64,000 nt of DNA from Polaribacter sp. GTDB taxonomy: Bacteria > Bacteroidota > Bacteroidia > Flavobacteriales > Flavobacteriaceae. Positions within the stretch are counted from its first letter, which is position 1; every line of letters begins with the position of its first letter. Shown piece by piece: positions 7,267 through 17,600 of this stretch. Location: positions 1-64,000 of the forward strand of contig JAOLXX010000005.1 in assembly GCA_028343155.1 (NCBI GenBank). The letters run 5' to 3'. The notes under the pieces were generated by a model, which was not told the DNA's origin, did no database searches, and worked only from the letters and a program-made list of their open reading frames with translations. The translations under genes were made by a program, and so were the position numbers.

Positions 7267-8472
7267 ATGAAGTTTGGCATTATAAAAGAGCGTAAGACCC
7301 CACCAGACAGTAGAGTTGTTTTTTCACCAGAAAAACTAAAAGAGTTCAAAAAAAAATTTTCTGAAGCGACGATAAAGGTAGAGTCGTCAGAGATTAGAGT
7401 TTTTTCTGACGCTGCTTATGAAGATGCGGGGATTGAAGTTGTCGAAAATGTGTCAGATTGTGATGTTTTATTAGGCGTAAAAGAAGTGCCAATTACTGCT
7501 TTAATCAGTAACAAGAAATATTTTTTTTTCAGTCATACGATTAAAAAACAATCTTATAATCGGAAATTGCTTCAGGCGATTCTTCAAAAAAACATAGAAT
7601 TATATGACCATGAAACGATTATCAAAGAAAATGGAATCCGTTTAATTGGTTTTGGACATTATGCAGGAATTACAGGAACTTACAATGGTTTTAGAGCCAT
7701 TGGCTTGAAAAAGAAAGCATTCAATTTACCAAAACTAGAAACCTTAGACAGTCAAAATGAATTGATAGGATTACTGCAACAGCTTCATTTACCAAATTTA
7801 AAAATTCTTCTAACTGGAAACGGAAAAGTTGCTTCTGGTGCCAAAGAAATGTTAGATATTATGAATATAAAACAGGTTACTGTTGACGCATATTTAAATA
7901 ACTTATTTGAAGAACCCGTATATTGTTTGGCAGATGTTTTAGACTACAACAAACGTATCGATGGACAAGTATTTGATAATTTTGATTTTTATAAGCACCC
8001 AGAAAATTACACTTCTAATTTCATGCGTTTTGCAGCGGTCACAAATTTCTTTATTGCGGGTCATTTTTACGGAAATGGAGCTCCTTATTTATATACTAAA
8101 GAAGAGGCTAAATCAGATAAATTTAAAATACAATTTGTTGCAGATATTTCTTGTGACATAGCGGGTCCTATAGCATCTACAATAAGAGCATCTACAATTT
8201 CATCACCCTTTTATGGATATCATGCAGCCACTGAAAAAGAAGTGGATTATAAAGATAAGGACGCTATTGTTGTAATGGCAGTAGATAATCTACCCTGCGA
8301 ATTACCAAAAGATGCGAGTGAAGGTTTCGGGAAATTATTTTTAGAAAATGTAATTCCTGCTTTTTTTAATAATGATAAAGACGGAGTTTTGCAGCGAGCT
8401 AAGATGACAGCGGACGGAAAACTTACCAAACGTTTTTTATATTTACAAGATTATATTGATGGAAATACATAG
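7267..8472 (+). CDS. Alanine dehydrogenase / saccharopine dehydrogenase-like oxidoreductase
   Basis: A 401-residue protein of the AlaDh/PNT-N superfamily. The N-terminal half opens MKFGIIKERKTPPDSRV and holds GFGHYAGITGTYNG; a Rossmann region begins near residue 175 (KILLTGNGKVASGAKEML). The late motif FVADISCDIAGPIASTIRAS resembles the C-terminal part of NAD-dependent, lysine-forming saccharopine dehydrogenases. The glycine pattern GNGKVASG differs from the canonical GxGxxG, as in that subfamily. The substrate cannot be decided from sequence; NAD(P)-dependent amino-acid oxidoreduction is the safe statement. It stands alone, transcribed away from ssrA. Confidence 0.75.
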   Translation: MKFGIIKERKTPPDSRVVFSPEKLKEFKKKFSEATIKVESSEIRVFSDAAYEDAGIEVVENVSDCDVLLGVKEVPITALISNKKYFFFSHTIKKQSYNRKLLQAILQKNIELYDHETIIKENGIRLIGFGHYAGITGTYNGFRAIGLKKKAFNLPKLETLDSQNELIGLLQQLHLPNLKILLTGNGKVASGAKEMLDIMNIKQVTVDAYLNNLFEEPVYCLADVLDYNKRIDGQVFDNFDFYKHPENYTSNFMRFAAVTNFFIAGHFYGNGAPYLYTKEEAKSDKFKIQFVADISCDIAGPIASTIRASTISSPFYGYHAATEKEVDYKDKDAIVVMAVDNLPCELPKDASEGFGKLFLENVIPAFFNNDKDGVLQRAKMTADGKLTKRFLYLQDYIDGNT

Positions 8473-8539
8473 CTATAAAATGAATAATTAATCAAGCAAT
8501 CTGTTTTCAACTTTAGATCCCAAAAGATACGATTTAACC

Positions 8540-8761
8540 ATGCTAAATGACCAACAATTTTTAATTGACTTAGCTAGAATGAAAATGCCTTTTGGTAAAT
8601 TCAAAGGAAGATTCCTTATCGACCTACCAGAACATTATATTGTTTGGTATAGAAACAAAGGTTTTCCTGGCGGAAAGTTAGGAAAACAAATGGAGTTGGT
8701 CTATGAACTTCAATTAAATGGACTCGAATATATTATAAGGGAAATTAGGAAACGATTTTAG
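8540..8761 (+). CDS. DUF3820 family small protein
   Basis: A 73-residue protein with the DUF3820 signature: MPFGKFKG, DLPEHYIVWY and a GFPGGKLGKQM turn. Members are small cytoplasmic proteins of unknown role, some linked by homology to exonuclease-associated domains. It follows the dehydrogenase gene by 67 bases on the same strand and converges with the membrane protein gene, overlapping its stop by 4 bases. Confidence 0.8.
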   Translation: MLNDQQFLIDLARMKMPFGKFKGRFLIDLPEHYIVWYRNKGFPGGKLGKQMELVYELQLNGLEYIIREIRKRF

Positions 8762-9315
8762 TTTTTTTCAACAACACCATACGTAATATGTGCAATTCCT
8801 AGAATAGAAAAGGAAGCGAACCAATAGCTAGGTATTAAGAGACAAATAAGTGCTAAAAACACATTTAAACCAGCTAAAATTAGCAAATTTTTACGCGCTT
8901 TATTCTTGAATGTAAACAACATAGATGCATAAATAATTAGAAAAGTAGGCGTGAGGTACTCCACGAAACCTAAGTTGAGTAAAAGAATTAAACTACTAAA
9001 CGCTACGATGACGAAAAGTATGTATTTTTGAAAAGTAGTCTTCGTTTTCTGATTCCAAAGAGGGTATTGCTTTTTTTTAGCATTTCTTTTCCCACTAAAA
9101 AATAAAGCCAAAGAAGAAAATAGTACGCCACAAAAAATGAGGGTAATAATGAAGACTTCTATAATTTCGGTAGATAACATTCCCAGAGGACTGTCATTAG
9201 TTACGAATTCTTCTAAAATAGTTTTTATCAAATAGCCAGTAATAAAAAAATACGTGCCAACCAAAACACTTGAAAAACCTTTTAAGGAGAAATTAATTTG
9301 AAAATTATCATTCAT
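8758..9315 (-). CDS. Predicted multi-pass membrane protein
   Basis: I do not recognise a family. With the start at MNDNFQINF (20 codons inside the longest frame) the protein has 185 residues and five probable membrane segments: VLVGTYFFITGYLI, VFIITLIFCGVLFSSLALFF, YILFVIVAFSSLILLL, a segment from LTPTFLIIYASMLF, and the pair LLILAGLNVFLALICLLI plus ASFSILGIAHITYG. A lysine-rich loop follows the second segment. The internal start is preferred because a TAnnTTTG promoter lies just before it and the longer frame would run into the divergent neighbour. Confidence 0.65.
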   Translation of the reverse strand: MNDNFQINFSLKGFSSVLVGTYFFITGYLIKTILEEFVTNDSPLGMLSTEIIEVFIITLIFCGVLFSSLALFFSGKRNAKKKQYPLWNQKTKTTFQKYILFVIVAFSSLILLLNLGFVEYLTPTFLIIYASMLFTFKNKARKNLLILAGLNVFLALICLLIPSYWFASFSILGIAHITYGVVEKN

Positions 9316-9339
9316 TAAGCTGTAATTTTTTTCCTTTTG

Positions 9340-9347
9340 CAAATATA
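9340..9347 (-). promoter_or_regulatory. -7 element for the membrane protein gene
   Basis: TATATTTG on the minus strand matches TAnnTTTG, 24 bases before MNDNF. It supports the internal start and lies just upstream of the divergent DUF1801 start at 9353. Confidence 0.45.
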
Positions 9348-9352
9348 CAAAA

Positions 9353-9721
9353 ATGAAACCAGCAGCAGCATACATTTTAAATCAACCCGAACCCTTCAAA
9401 TCAATATTAATGCACTTGCAATTATTGATTGAAACGAGTTTTCCGGAAGTAGAATTACTTTTCAAATGGAAGCTTCCTTTTTATTATTTAGCAGATAAAC
9501 CTCTCTGTTATTTAAATGTTTCTAAAAAAAAGGGCTATGTAGATGTTGCGTTTTATACAAAAAGAGATTTGGAAAAATATAATGAATTTTTAATTTCTGA
9601 AAATAGAAAAGTGGTAAAATCGTTGCGTTATAAAAATAGTAAGGAAATTGATTTAGCAGTTTTACGGTCAGTTTTAGAAGAAGCGTATCAACAAACGAAT
9701 AAAGGTTTTTTTGGAAAATAG
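9353..9721 (+). CDS. DUF1801 family protein
   Basis: A 122-residue protein of the DUF1801 (YdhG-like) fold, recognised by the opening ILNQPEPFKSILMHLQLLI, the central FKWKLPFYYL and the C-terminal basic strand VVKSLRYKNSKEID. Homologues are small cytoplasmic proteins of unknown function, and the fold is related to iron-chaperone frataxin. The gene diverges from the membrane protein gene with a very short shared spacer. It ends immediately before the stop of the convergent transglutaminase-like gene, with no room for a terminator. Confidence 0.8.
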   Translation: MKPAAAYILNQPEPFKSILMHLQLLIETSFPEVELLFKWKLPFYYLADKPLCYLNVSKKKGYVDVAFYTKRDLEKYNEFLISENRKVVKSLRYKNSKEIDLAVLRSVLEEAYQQTNKGFFGK

Positions 9722-10678
9722 CTACTCAGTTTTAAATTGTAAGACAGCTTTTTTATTGATATATAAAGTAAGAAATGATTTTTTTTCAGCATCTTTAATC
9801 TTTAAACTAGTGATGTTATCTAGCCTAGAAATAATTGGTTTTTTTGCAAATCGTTGCCCTTTAAAGGTGAAATAAATTAAAGAATTTTCAACTAAATGTT
9901 TAAATTTTAATTTCACCTCTTTTGATGAATCTATTTTTAAAATTCCTTTATTTTTGGAAACCAATTCAATCTTAGAATCGAGTAATGAAGTACCATAAAT
10001 TGGCTGATTATAAAATTCTTCTGAACTGATTCTTCCAAAACGTAAAACCCAAACGGCATCTTCGGGATAATGTGTTTTAAAAATTTTATCTTTAGGAATG
10101 TTATAAAAGTAATTCTCAAATTTACGAATCCATTTTCCATTTATCTCATGTCCTGCAGCCCAAGTTACGTCTATAATAATCCATTTGTTATTCAGCTTTA
10201 CGGCGTTCCAAGCATGATTTGAGATGCTTTCAATTTTGCCAATCTCTTGAGGGCTATTTCTAACATTGCCTTTTATGACTTCCGCTTCGATATCTAATAA
10301 GTCACAAATTTTTTTAAAAGATTGAGCGTATTCCTCACAAACTCCAGTTTTGGTTCTGAAAGCAACTGCAACAATTTCATCTTTTAGTGCTTGTAATTTT
10401 TGTTCTTTCTCTTCTTCGGTAGCATAACTAAAATTATAACTTCTCTTTTTAGGGTTGTAAAATTCTCTTAAATTATAACGAATATTTTTTGCCAACCAAT
10501 AAAATGCAGCTCTCGTTTTCTCTTCTTCACTTGAGAAATCTTTTATAATTCTATCTGCTAAATCTTGCGCTTTAGAAAATCGAGGATAGGAGGCAACCAA
10601 GTCATCTACTTTTGTAAAGTCTTGACCTTGTATTGAGATTGAAAAGAGTAAAATGAAAAATAGAAATTGTTTTATCAT
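9722..10678 (-). CDS. Secreted transglutaminase-like protein
   Basis: A 318-residue protein with an N-terminal signal peptide (hydrophobic to about residue 18, then Gln-Gly-Gln). A transglutaminase-core domain spans about residues 55-175 and has the Cys-His-Asp triad: C114 in TGVCEEYA, H155 in NHAWN and D170 in IIIDVTWAAG. The C-terminal 120 residues look like an all-beta module. Bacterial members are often papain-like peptidases or cross-linking enzymes acting outside the cytoplasm; the substrate is unknown. The gene stands alone between a convergent DUF1801 gene and kdsA. Confidence 0.82.
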   Translation of the reverse strand: MIKQFLFFILLFSISIQGQDFTKVDDLVASYPRFSKAQDLADRIIKDFSSEEEKTRAAFYWLAKNIRYNLREFYNPKKRSYNFSYATEEEKEQKLQALKDEIVAVAFRTKTGVCEEYAQSFKKICDLLDIEAEVIKGNVRNSPQEIGKIESISNHAWNAVKLNNKWIIIDVTWAAGHEINGKWIRKFENYFYNIPKDKIFKTHYPEDAVWVLRFGRISSEEFYNQPIYGTSLLDSKIELVSKNKGILKIDSSKEVKLKFKHLVENSLIYFTFKGQRFAKKPIISRLDNITSLKIKDAEKKSFLTLYINKKAVLQFKTE

Positions 10679-10767
10679 TAAATAGGTGAACAGTTTTTTT
10701 TATTCAAAAATTCTATTTTTCCCACAAGCTCCAAAATACCTTGTCAGAAAAGTTGTTGCAAGTTATT

Positions 10768-11586
10768 TTATAAACGATTGATTGTTTTTCTAATGGCTAC
10801 TAAATTCGTTAATAAACTTTCTAAATTATCTAAATGTAACATGTTTGCGCCATCCGATTTTGCATTTGCAGGATCAAAATGAGTTTCAATAAATAGCCCA
10901 TCTACATTATTTACAATTCCAGCCCTAGCGATAGTTTCGATCATTTCGGGTCTTCCACCTGTAACTCCTATTGTTTGATTTGGTTGTTGTAATGAATGGG
11001 TAACATCGAGTACTGTGGGAGCAAATTCTCGCATTTCAGGAATTCCTCTAAAATCGACAATCATGTCTTGATATCCAAACATTGTTCCTCTATCTGTAAT
11101 CCAAGCTTTATCAGATCCCGCATCTTTTACTTTTTGAACTGCGTGTTTCATGGCAGCTGGACTCATAAATTGCCCTTTTTTTAAGTTGACTACTTTACCA
11201 GTTTTTGCCGCTGCGACCACCAAGTCCGTTTGGCGCACTAAAAAAGCAGGAATTTGCAATACATCCACATATTCAGCCGCTTTTATTGCGTCAGTAACTT
11301 CATGAATGTCTGTTACGGTTGGTACGTTAAATGTTTCTGAAACTTTGCGTAAAATTTTCAATGCCTTTTCATCTCCAATTCCTGTAAAACTATCAATTCT
11401 ACTTCTGTTTGCTTTTTTAAAACTTCCTTTAAAAATGTAAGGAATTTCTAATTTTTCGCTGATGGTAATTATTTTTTCAGCAATTCTTAATGCCATTTCT
11501 TCACCTTCAATGGCACAAGGGCCTGCTAGTAAAAAAAAGTTGTTTGCCTTAGTATGTTTTATATTTGGAATTTCAGATAAAATCAT
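10768..11586 (-). CDS. kdsA: 3-deoxy-8-phosphooctulonate (KDO-8-P) synthase
   Basis: A 272-residue DAHP/KDO8P synthase. It condenses phosphoenolpyruvate with arabinose 5-phosphate to make KDO-8-phosphate for the lipopolysaccharide core. Family motifs are visible: LAGPCAIEGE near residue 21, the substrate-binding FKGSFKKANRSR, TDIHE, and TGGRPEMIETIARAG plus ETHFDP in the C-terminal part. The length is typical. Its presence shows a Gram-negative outer membrane with LPS. A TAnnTTTG box lies just upstream. Confidence 0.97.
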   Translation of the reverse strand: MILSEIPNIKHTKANNFFLLAGPCAIEGEEMALRIAEKIITISEKLEIPYIFKGSFKKANRSRIDSFTGIGDEKALKILRKVSETFNVPTVTDIHEVTDAIKAAEYVDVLQIPAFLVRQTDLVVAAAKTGKVVNLKKGQFMSPAAMKHAVQKVKDAGSDKAWITDRGTMFGYQDMIVDFRGIPEMREFAPTVLDVTHSLQQPNQTIGVTGGRPEMIETIARAGIVNNVDGLFIETHFDPANAKSDGANMLHLDNLESLLTNLVAIRKTINRL

Positions 11587-11603
11587 TCTGTGAAATTTTT
11601 TGA

Positions 11604-11611
11604 CAAAATTA
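11604..11611 (-). promoter_or_regulatory. kdsA promoter -7 element
   Basis: TAATTTTG on the minus strand matches TAnnTTTG and lies 17 bases before the kdsA start, giving a very short leader. The -33 element is weak. Confidence 0.4.
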
Positions 11612-11698
11612 CAAAAAAATTAAGCGTTATTGAACCTTGTCTTTTTAGATTTTGAAACATGTTCGGAAGTAAGATGGATTGTCTAACAAATTTCTAGA

Positions 11699-14600
11699 TT
11701 AATTTTCAATTTTAATTCTTACTCCTTCAGAATGACTGCTAAATTCTGGAGCATACATACTCTGTATCGTTGTAATGCCGTTACTAAAATTACCAGCATT
11801 ATTTACTCTAACATCATATTCAAAAACGTACACTCCTTTTGGTAATCTATCAAAAAAGAAATGGGTTGCTGCATCTTTAGTACTTTCATAATACCCTAAA
11901 TTATCTTGCCATTTGTATTTAGAAAGTACATTTATAGATTCAACTCCAGAAGCTCTCATGTCTTTCATATGAATGAATTCCATGTTTCTATCTGAATGTA
12001 ATTCAATTCTTACTGTAATTAAATCTCCCACTTTTAATTGGGTTGTATCCGTAATTTCTTTTAGTTCTTTTCCGGTATCAGAATTTACTTTTAAGAATAA
12101 CTTTTTATTCAATTTTAATGGCGTTTCAGCGGATGTAATTTTGTCTAAATCTTCAAAATATTGCCAATATAAACCTCCCCAAGCAATTCCATTTCCTTTT
12201 TTGTTGATGGTAACTTGGCTCATTTTTGACGTAATTTCACTTCCATTCCAAGAAGTTTTAAAATAACCTGTACCTGCTTCTACTTTGACGTCTTCTAAAG
12301 TGGATGGATCAATTTTTTTATTCCCTACTTTTAGGTCCACCATTTCGGTAACAGAAACCCAGTCGCTTCTATTTAAGATCAATGCATACACAGCTTCTGT
12401 AGTTGCTTTAGTTGTTTTCCATCGGTTAGTTTGCTTGTTTTTTAATAGCCAAACCTTTAAATTATCAATGGTTTCAACATCCCTTTCAATTTCAGAAAAA
12501 GCTTCGATTAAAAGAGCTTGTGTTTCTACAGGAGCCTGATAATAGTAATAACCAGCAGTATTTGATTTCCAATACATTCCCAATTCCTTTGTGGTAATTG
12601 AATTCTCTTTTAATGACTTTAAAATCTTGTTAGCAACTGTTTTTTTGTCATTCCTAAACAGCGCTAATGCAATTTGTCCTTTGGCATATAAATTATACGC
12701 ATTCCAATAAGTTTGGGTTTGTTTGCTGTAATATGCTACTGCTTTTTGTAAGTTATCATTCAAGGGAATATCATTGTAAAAACTGCGCATGTATAAATAC
12801 TGAATTGCAAAATACCCTAAATTATTTTTCGCTAGATAGGCTATGTATTCGGTTTCTCCTTTCTTTCTGGTGTCTGCTCTCTGTTTGATTTTCGCCGCGT
12901 TTTCTAACAATCTCTCGAATTGTTCTAACAATTCTCTATCGAGATACCTTACAGATTTCGCTATCATTTTTTGAGTTGATTTGTCAATATCCGTAACACC
13001 TAATTTTTTCAAATGGCCAAAACCTGTTGTTATATGTTGGGTAATAAATCGGCTCTCATATCTACTTCCTTTAAACCAAGGAAAACCTCCAGAATTCATT
13101 TGAATATCTTTTAGTTTATTGGTGGCTTTTTCTCGTTCGTTTTTCATTTTGTTCAAATCGAACAATAAGGCAATTCTCTTTTTTTGTTCCGTTTCCGATT
13201 GTGCATCACGTAACCAAGGAGTTTCTTGAATTATCAATGATTTTAATTCTTGATTCTTCTCTAAATTAGACAATAATGCATCCGAAGATTTCCAAGTATT
13301 AAAAACTTTTTGAATTCTCGGGTTTGAATTTGTTATAAAACTCGCCAACGTATTTGCATAATACCTAGAGAAGGTTTGCTCTGCACATTCATAAGGATAT
13401 TCCATCAAATACGGCAAAGATTGAAGGGCATACCAAGCAGGGTTTGACGTCATCTCTATTGTTAATTTATGGTTTCTTAAAGTGGATGAAATATTGGTTT
13501 TTAACTTCTCTAACGTAAAGGTTTTGGTTTGATTAGAACGAACCCACATGGGTATTGTTTCTGTAACTAGCATTCTGTTTGATAAAACAGGCAATACATT
13601 TTGTTCTCCATCTGAAAAAGCACCCGCCTTTGCAACGATTTTATATTGAATGGCTTCAACCGTTTCTGGAATGGATAAATTCCAAGAAACGTTTGTGTTT
13701 CCATCTTTGCCAACGGTAAACTTTTTGTTTGAATTTACGTTTTTTAAATCTGAATCAATTTCCTTTCCAGTAATCGCATCAGTAAGTATTAATTTTGAAA
13801 ACCCAGAAAGTGTGTTATTTGTTAAGTTGGTGATTTTTACACGCAACGTAATTTGATCTCCTTGACGTAAATAACGAGGCGCATTTGGCACGACCATCAA
13901 CTCTTTTTGTGTAACCGTTTGCAGTGTTTTTGTAGTTGCTTTTAGGTCTGAGGTATGCGCTAATAATTTTAATTTCCAACGAGTTAATGCCTCTGGTATG
14001 TTAAAAGAGAAACGGAGTTGTCCGTTTTTATCTGTTCTTAATTGTGGATAAAAGAAGGCAGTTTCTTTGAAATTTTTACGGGCTTTAATTTCATCAAGAA
14101 CGATTTTTTCTTGCTTTTCTTTTCTTGGATTTTCTGTAATTTTGATAAAATCCACTTCAGCTTCATTTAACTTTGGAGAATTGTCTTGTAAAGCTTTTGC
14201 ACTAACTCTACTAACAGCACCAGTCTTATCTTTATTTTTTTTTGAATTTCCATAACCAGCCACAACAACTTCTTCTAAAGGTTCTGAACTTTCTTTTAAT
14301 ATTACTTTAATATTAGTTTGACTACCAACTAAAAACTCTTTGGTAATAAAACCTAAATGATTAACAGTTAAGATATCTCCTTTTTTTATTCTGATGGAAT
14401 AATTACCATCAAAATCTGTAGTTGTTCCAAAAGAGGTTCCTTTTATTCGAACATTTACTCCCGGTAAAGGGGTTCCAGTTTCATCTGAAACAAAACCCAT
14501 AATAGTTCCATCAAATTCTTTTCTGATAGAATTGAGTTTTCTTTTTATGTTTCTTAAATATTGTAGGTTGTACCAATTATTATTTTGTAGGTGAAACCCA

Positions 14601-17600
14601 AACCAGTTGTAATTGTCATATGAAATAGAAGCAAAGCCAAAATACCTTCTTTGGGGATTTCTAATATTAAAATTAGAAATCCCAATACTTTGATTCGCAT
14701 TACTAACAGCATACGAATAGTATTTCGCTTTTGGCCTAATCGGTTGAAACTGCCAATTGTGTGATTTGAATTCGTCCAAAGAAGCATCATACATCGAAGC
14801 CAAAACTTCTGCAGTAACCTGGTTGTTTTTATCATTTTTAATGGTAAAACTCCAAGTTTCATTCTGCCCTGGCTGTAATTTATCTCTAAAAATATTAGTT
14901 TCAATATGGATCGTTTCTAATTTTTCTTGAACGTTAATTAATACGTTTCCACTTTTAAAGTAATTGTAATTCACAAAATGATACTTTACAGCAAAACCTC
15001 CAACATCTTTTTTATTTACAGGAATTTCTATTGTTTTGGAACTGTTGTTTAAAGGAACCAAATGAGTTGCTATTATTTTATAATTCTTTTCAACCTGAAC
15101 AACAACTGTAATATCTTTTGAAGCAGATCCCACTGTGATTGCGACAACATCTCCTACTTGATAAGTTTGTTTGTCCGCATGAATTACAAAAAGGTTGTTG
15201 TCTACAACCTGTTTTTCTTTTGATGAAAAAAGAGAGAACCTTTGTTCATCTTTTACTTCTTGACCAAATTTATCTTTGCTTTCCAGCAAGACAATATATT
15301 TTCCTGAAATCCAATTTTTAATGTTTTTAAGTTGAATTTCTTTTGAAGTTTCTGTGTCAAAATTTCTAGAAAAAACCATTTCACCTTTTTTCCAGTTTTT
15401 TTCATCAGTTTCATTTTCTGAATAAGGATCATTTGGGAATAAAGTTCTAAATGTATTTTCAGAAATATCTTGATAATCCGGAACATTCCATGGTCTTTTT
15501 CGTAATGGATTTTTAGGTGCTTGTAATTTGTATATTTTAATGCTTCCTTTGGCAATAACAAATTCATCATTTAGGTTTTTGGTGTCTACTTTTAAAATAG
15601 TTTCTTTTTGATTTTTATCAATTTTATTATCCAACGAAATGGTTGCTAATAAAGAATGATACCCCACTTTTACAATAGTTGTGGCGCTTCTAGTTTCACC
15701 ATTGATATCTATAACATCTGCTGTAATCTCGTATATAAAAACGGGTAGATTTTCTTTCGAAACACTTTCGTCGGGTATTGCTTTAAAGATAACTTTAAAT
15801 TCTCCTTTTTCATTAGTACTACTTTCTCCATTTGTAATTTTTTGAGTTTTGGAAGAAGGATTTGGTCTTCGCCAATAATACCAACTTGGGTATTGTACTT
15901 TTCTGTGGACGCTATATACTACTTTTGCATCTGTAATATTAGCACCAGAAAAAGCTTTTGCAAAACCATTAATTTTTACAGAATCATTGAGTTTAATGCT
16001 CTCTTTTACGGATTTAAATTCGGTTTTGAATTTTGGACGTTTGTACTCTTCAACAGAAATATAAGCGTTGTTATTATTTATGTGAAAATTAGGGTTCGTT
16101 TTAGAACTCTGACTAATTTTAAGAGAAAATTGACCCGTCAAACCATTATTTGGTAAAATAAATTCTCCCGCAATAGAGCCAAATTCATTCAATTTTAAAT
16201 CACATGTTTTTATTTCTTGTCTATTGATATCTTCGAGCGTAACTTTCACATATTTATTTTGAAATACTTCAGATTTAGCTCCTTGTTTTTTAATTACAAT
16301 TGCTTTAAAATAGACCGTTTGTCCGGGTCTGTATATACTTCTATCAGTAAAAATAAATGGTTTTATGGTAGCCTTCTCTTTACGCGTATTTTCTTTATAT
16401 TTTTCATTCAAATAATAATTACTAAAAGAGGCTACATCATTATTAGTTTTTACCTTTATTTCTACATTATTATAATATTCTAAGCTTTGAAAAGAAGCAA
16501 ACCCGTTTGCATCGGTCGTTAATTTCTTATCGATAAAAGCACTTCTTTTTCTTTTTTTATTTTTCAAATGAATTTCAGCATTTTCAACAGCTTTTCCAGT
16601 GTTTCGATTGACTATTTGATATGTGTACTTCCCTTCAAAAGCCTGCTCAATTAAAGTTAAATTTGTTACTTGAATAACAGTTGTACCGTAAAAGATGACT
16701 TCTTTCAAGCTTTGAGTTTCAGAGGCTACAATTAAATAATTTCCACGATCAAATTTTGGAATAATTACTTCTGTGCTATGCGCTAGGAGATCGTTTTCAT
16801 CTCGCAAATTAAAATTCCATTCTTTAACCTTTTCTAAAGAGTTGATCAATTTAATTTTTGCATCTAATTGATATAAATTGTTATATCTAGACCATTGTTT
16901 GTCTGTCATTTTGTAGGCCGTAAAAAATAATTTTTCAATATTTTTATAGTTGATTAATACTCTTGAATTGGTGTTGATTGGAATGTGTTTTTCTGAAGTA
17001 ATAGACAGTGATTTTGCGAGTAGTTGATTTTTTAAAACCCTACAATTTCTTGCAGCAAAACTGTTGGGAAAATCATGAATCACCTGATCGCAAATAGTGA
17101 TTGCTTTCACGTTTTTAAATCTGTTTTTCTGTTTTTTATTCGCTTTATAAGCATTGGCATCATCTCTGTAAATCTTCGCAATTTCAAAAGCATACAAACC
17201 ACTCACTTCCTTTTTCTTAAAATTTTCTTTGGAAGCTTTTAAAGTGGTTATAAAAGTTTGCTTCTTATGCTGAAAAATGGCATGTTGTTTTACAAAATGT
17301 AACCGATGAATGTCAATAGTTGAAAGGGCGTCTAAATGGGCTTCTTTTAAATGAAATTGAATGAGTTTTTGATAAATTTTTATAGCGTTGAACTGCAGCG
17401 AAAAGCTATCTTTAGAAGTTAATTCTAGTTTAGAAAATGTTTTTACATCACTTAAAAATATTGGATTATCAATCTTAAATTGATCTACTGGTTTTGTTAT
17501 TGAAGTTTCCGAAGATTTATAAAATACTAAAGCATTATTTGCTAAGAAATCATATAAAGTAGGGCTGTATTTTTTAGACTCTTTTTGAATGAGCAAGATG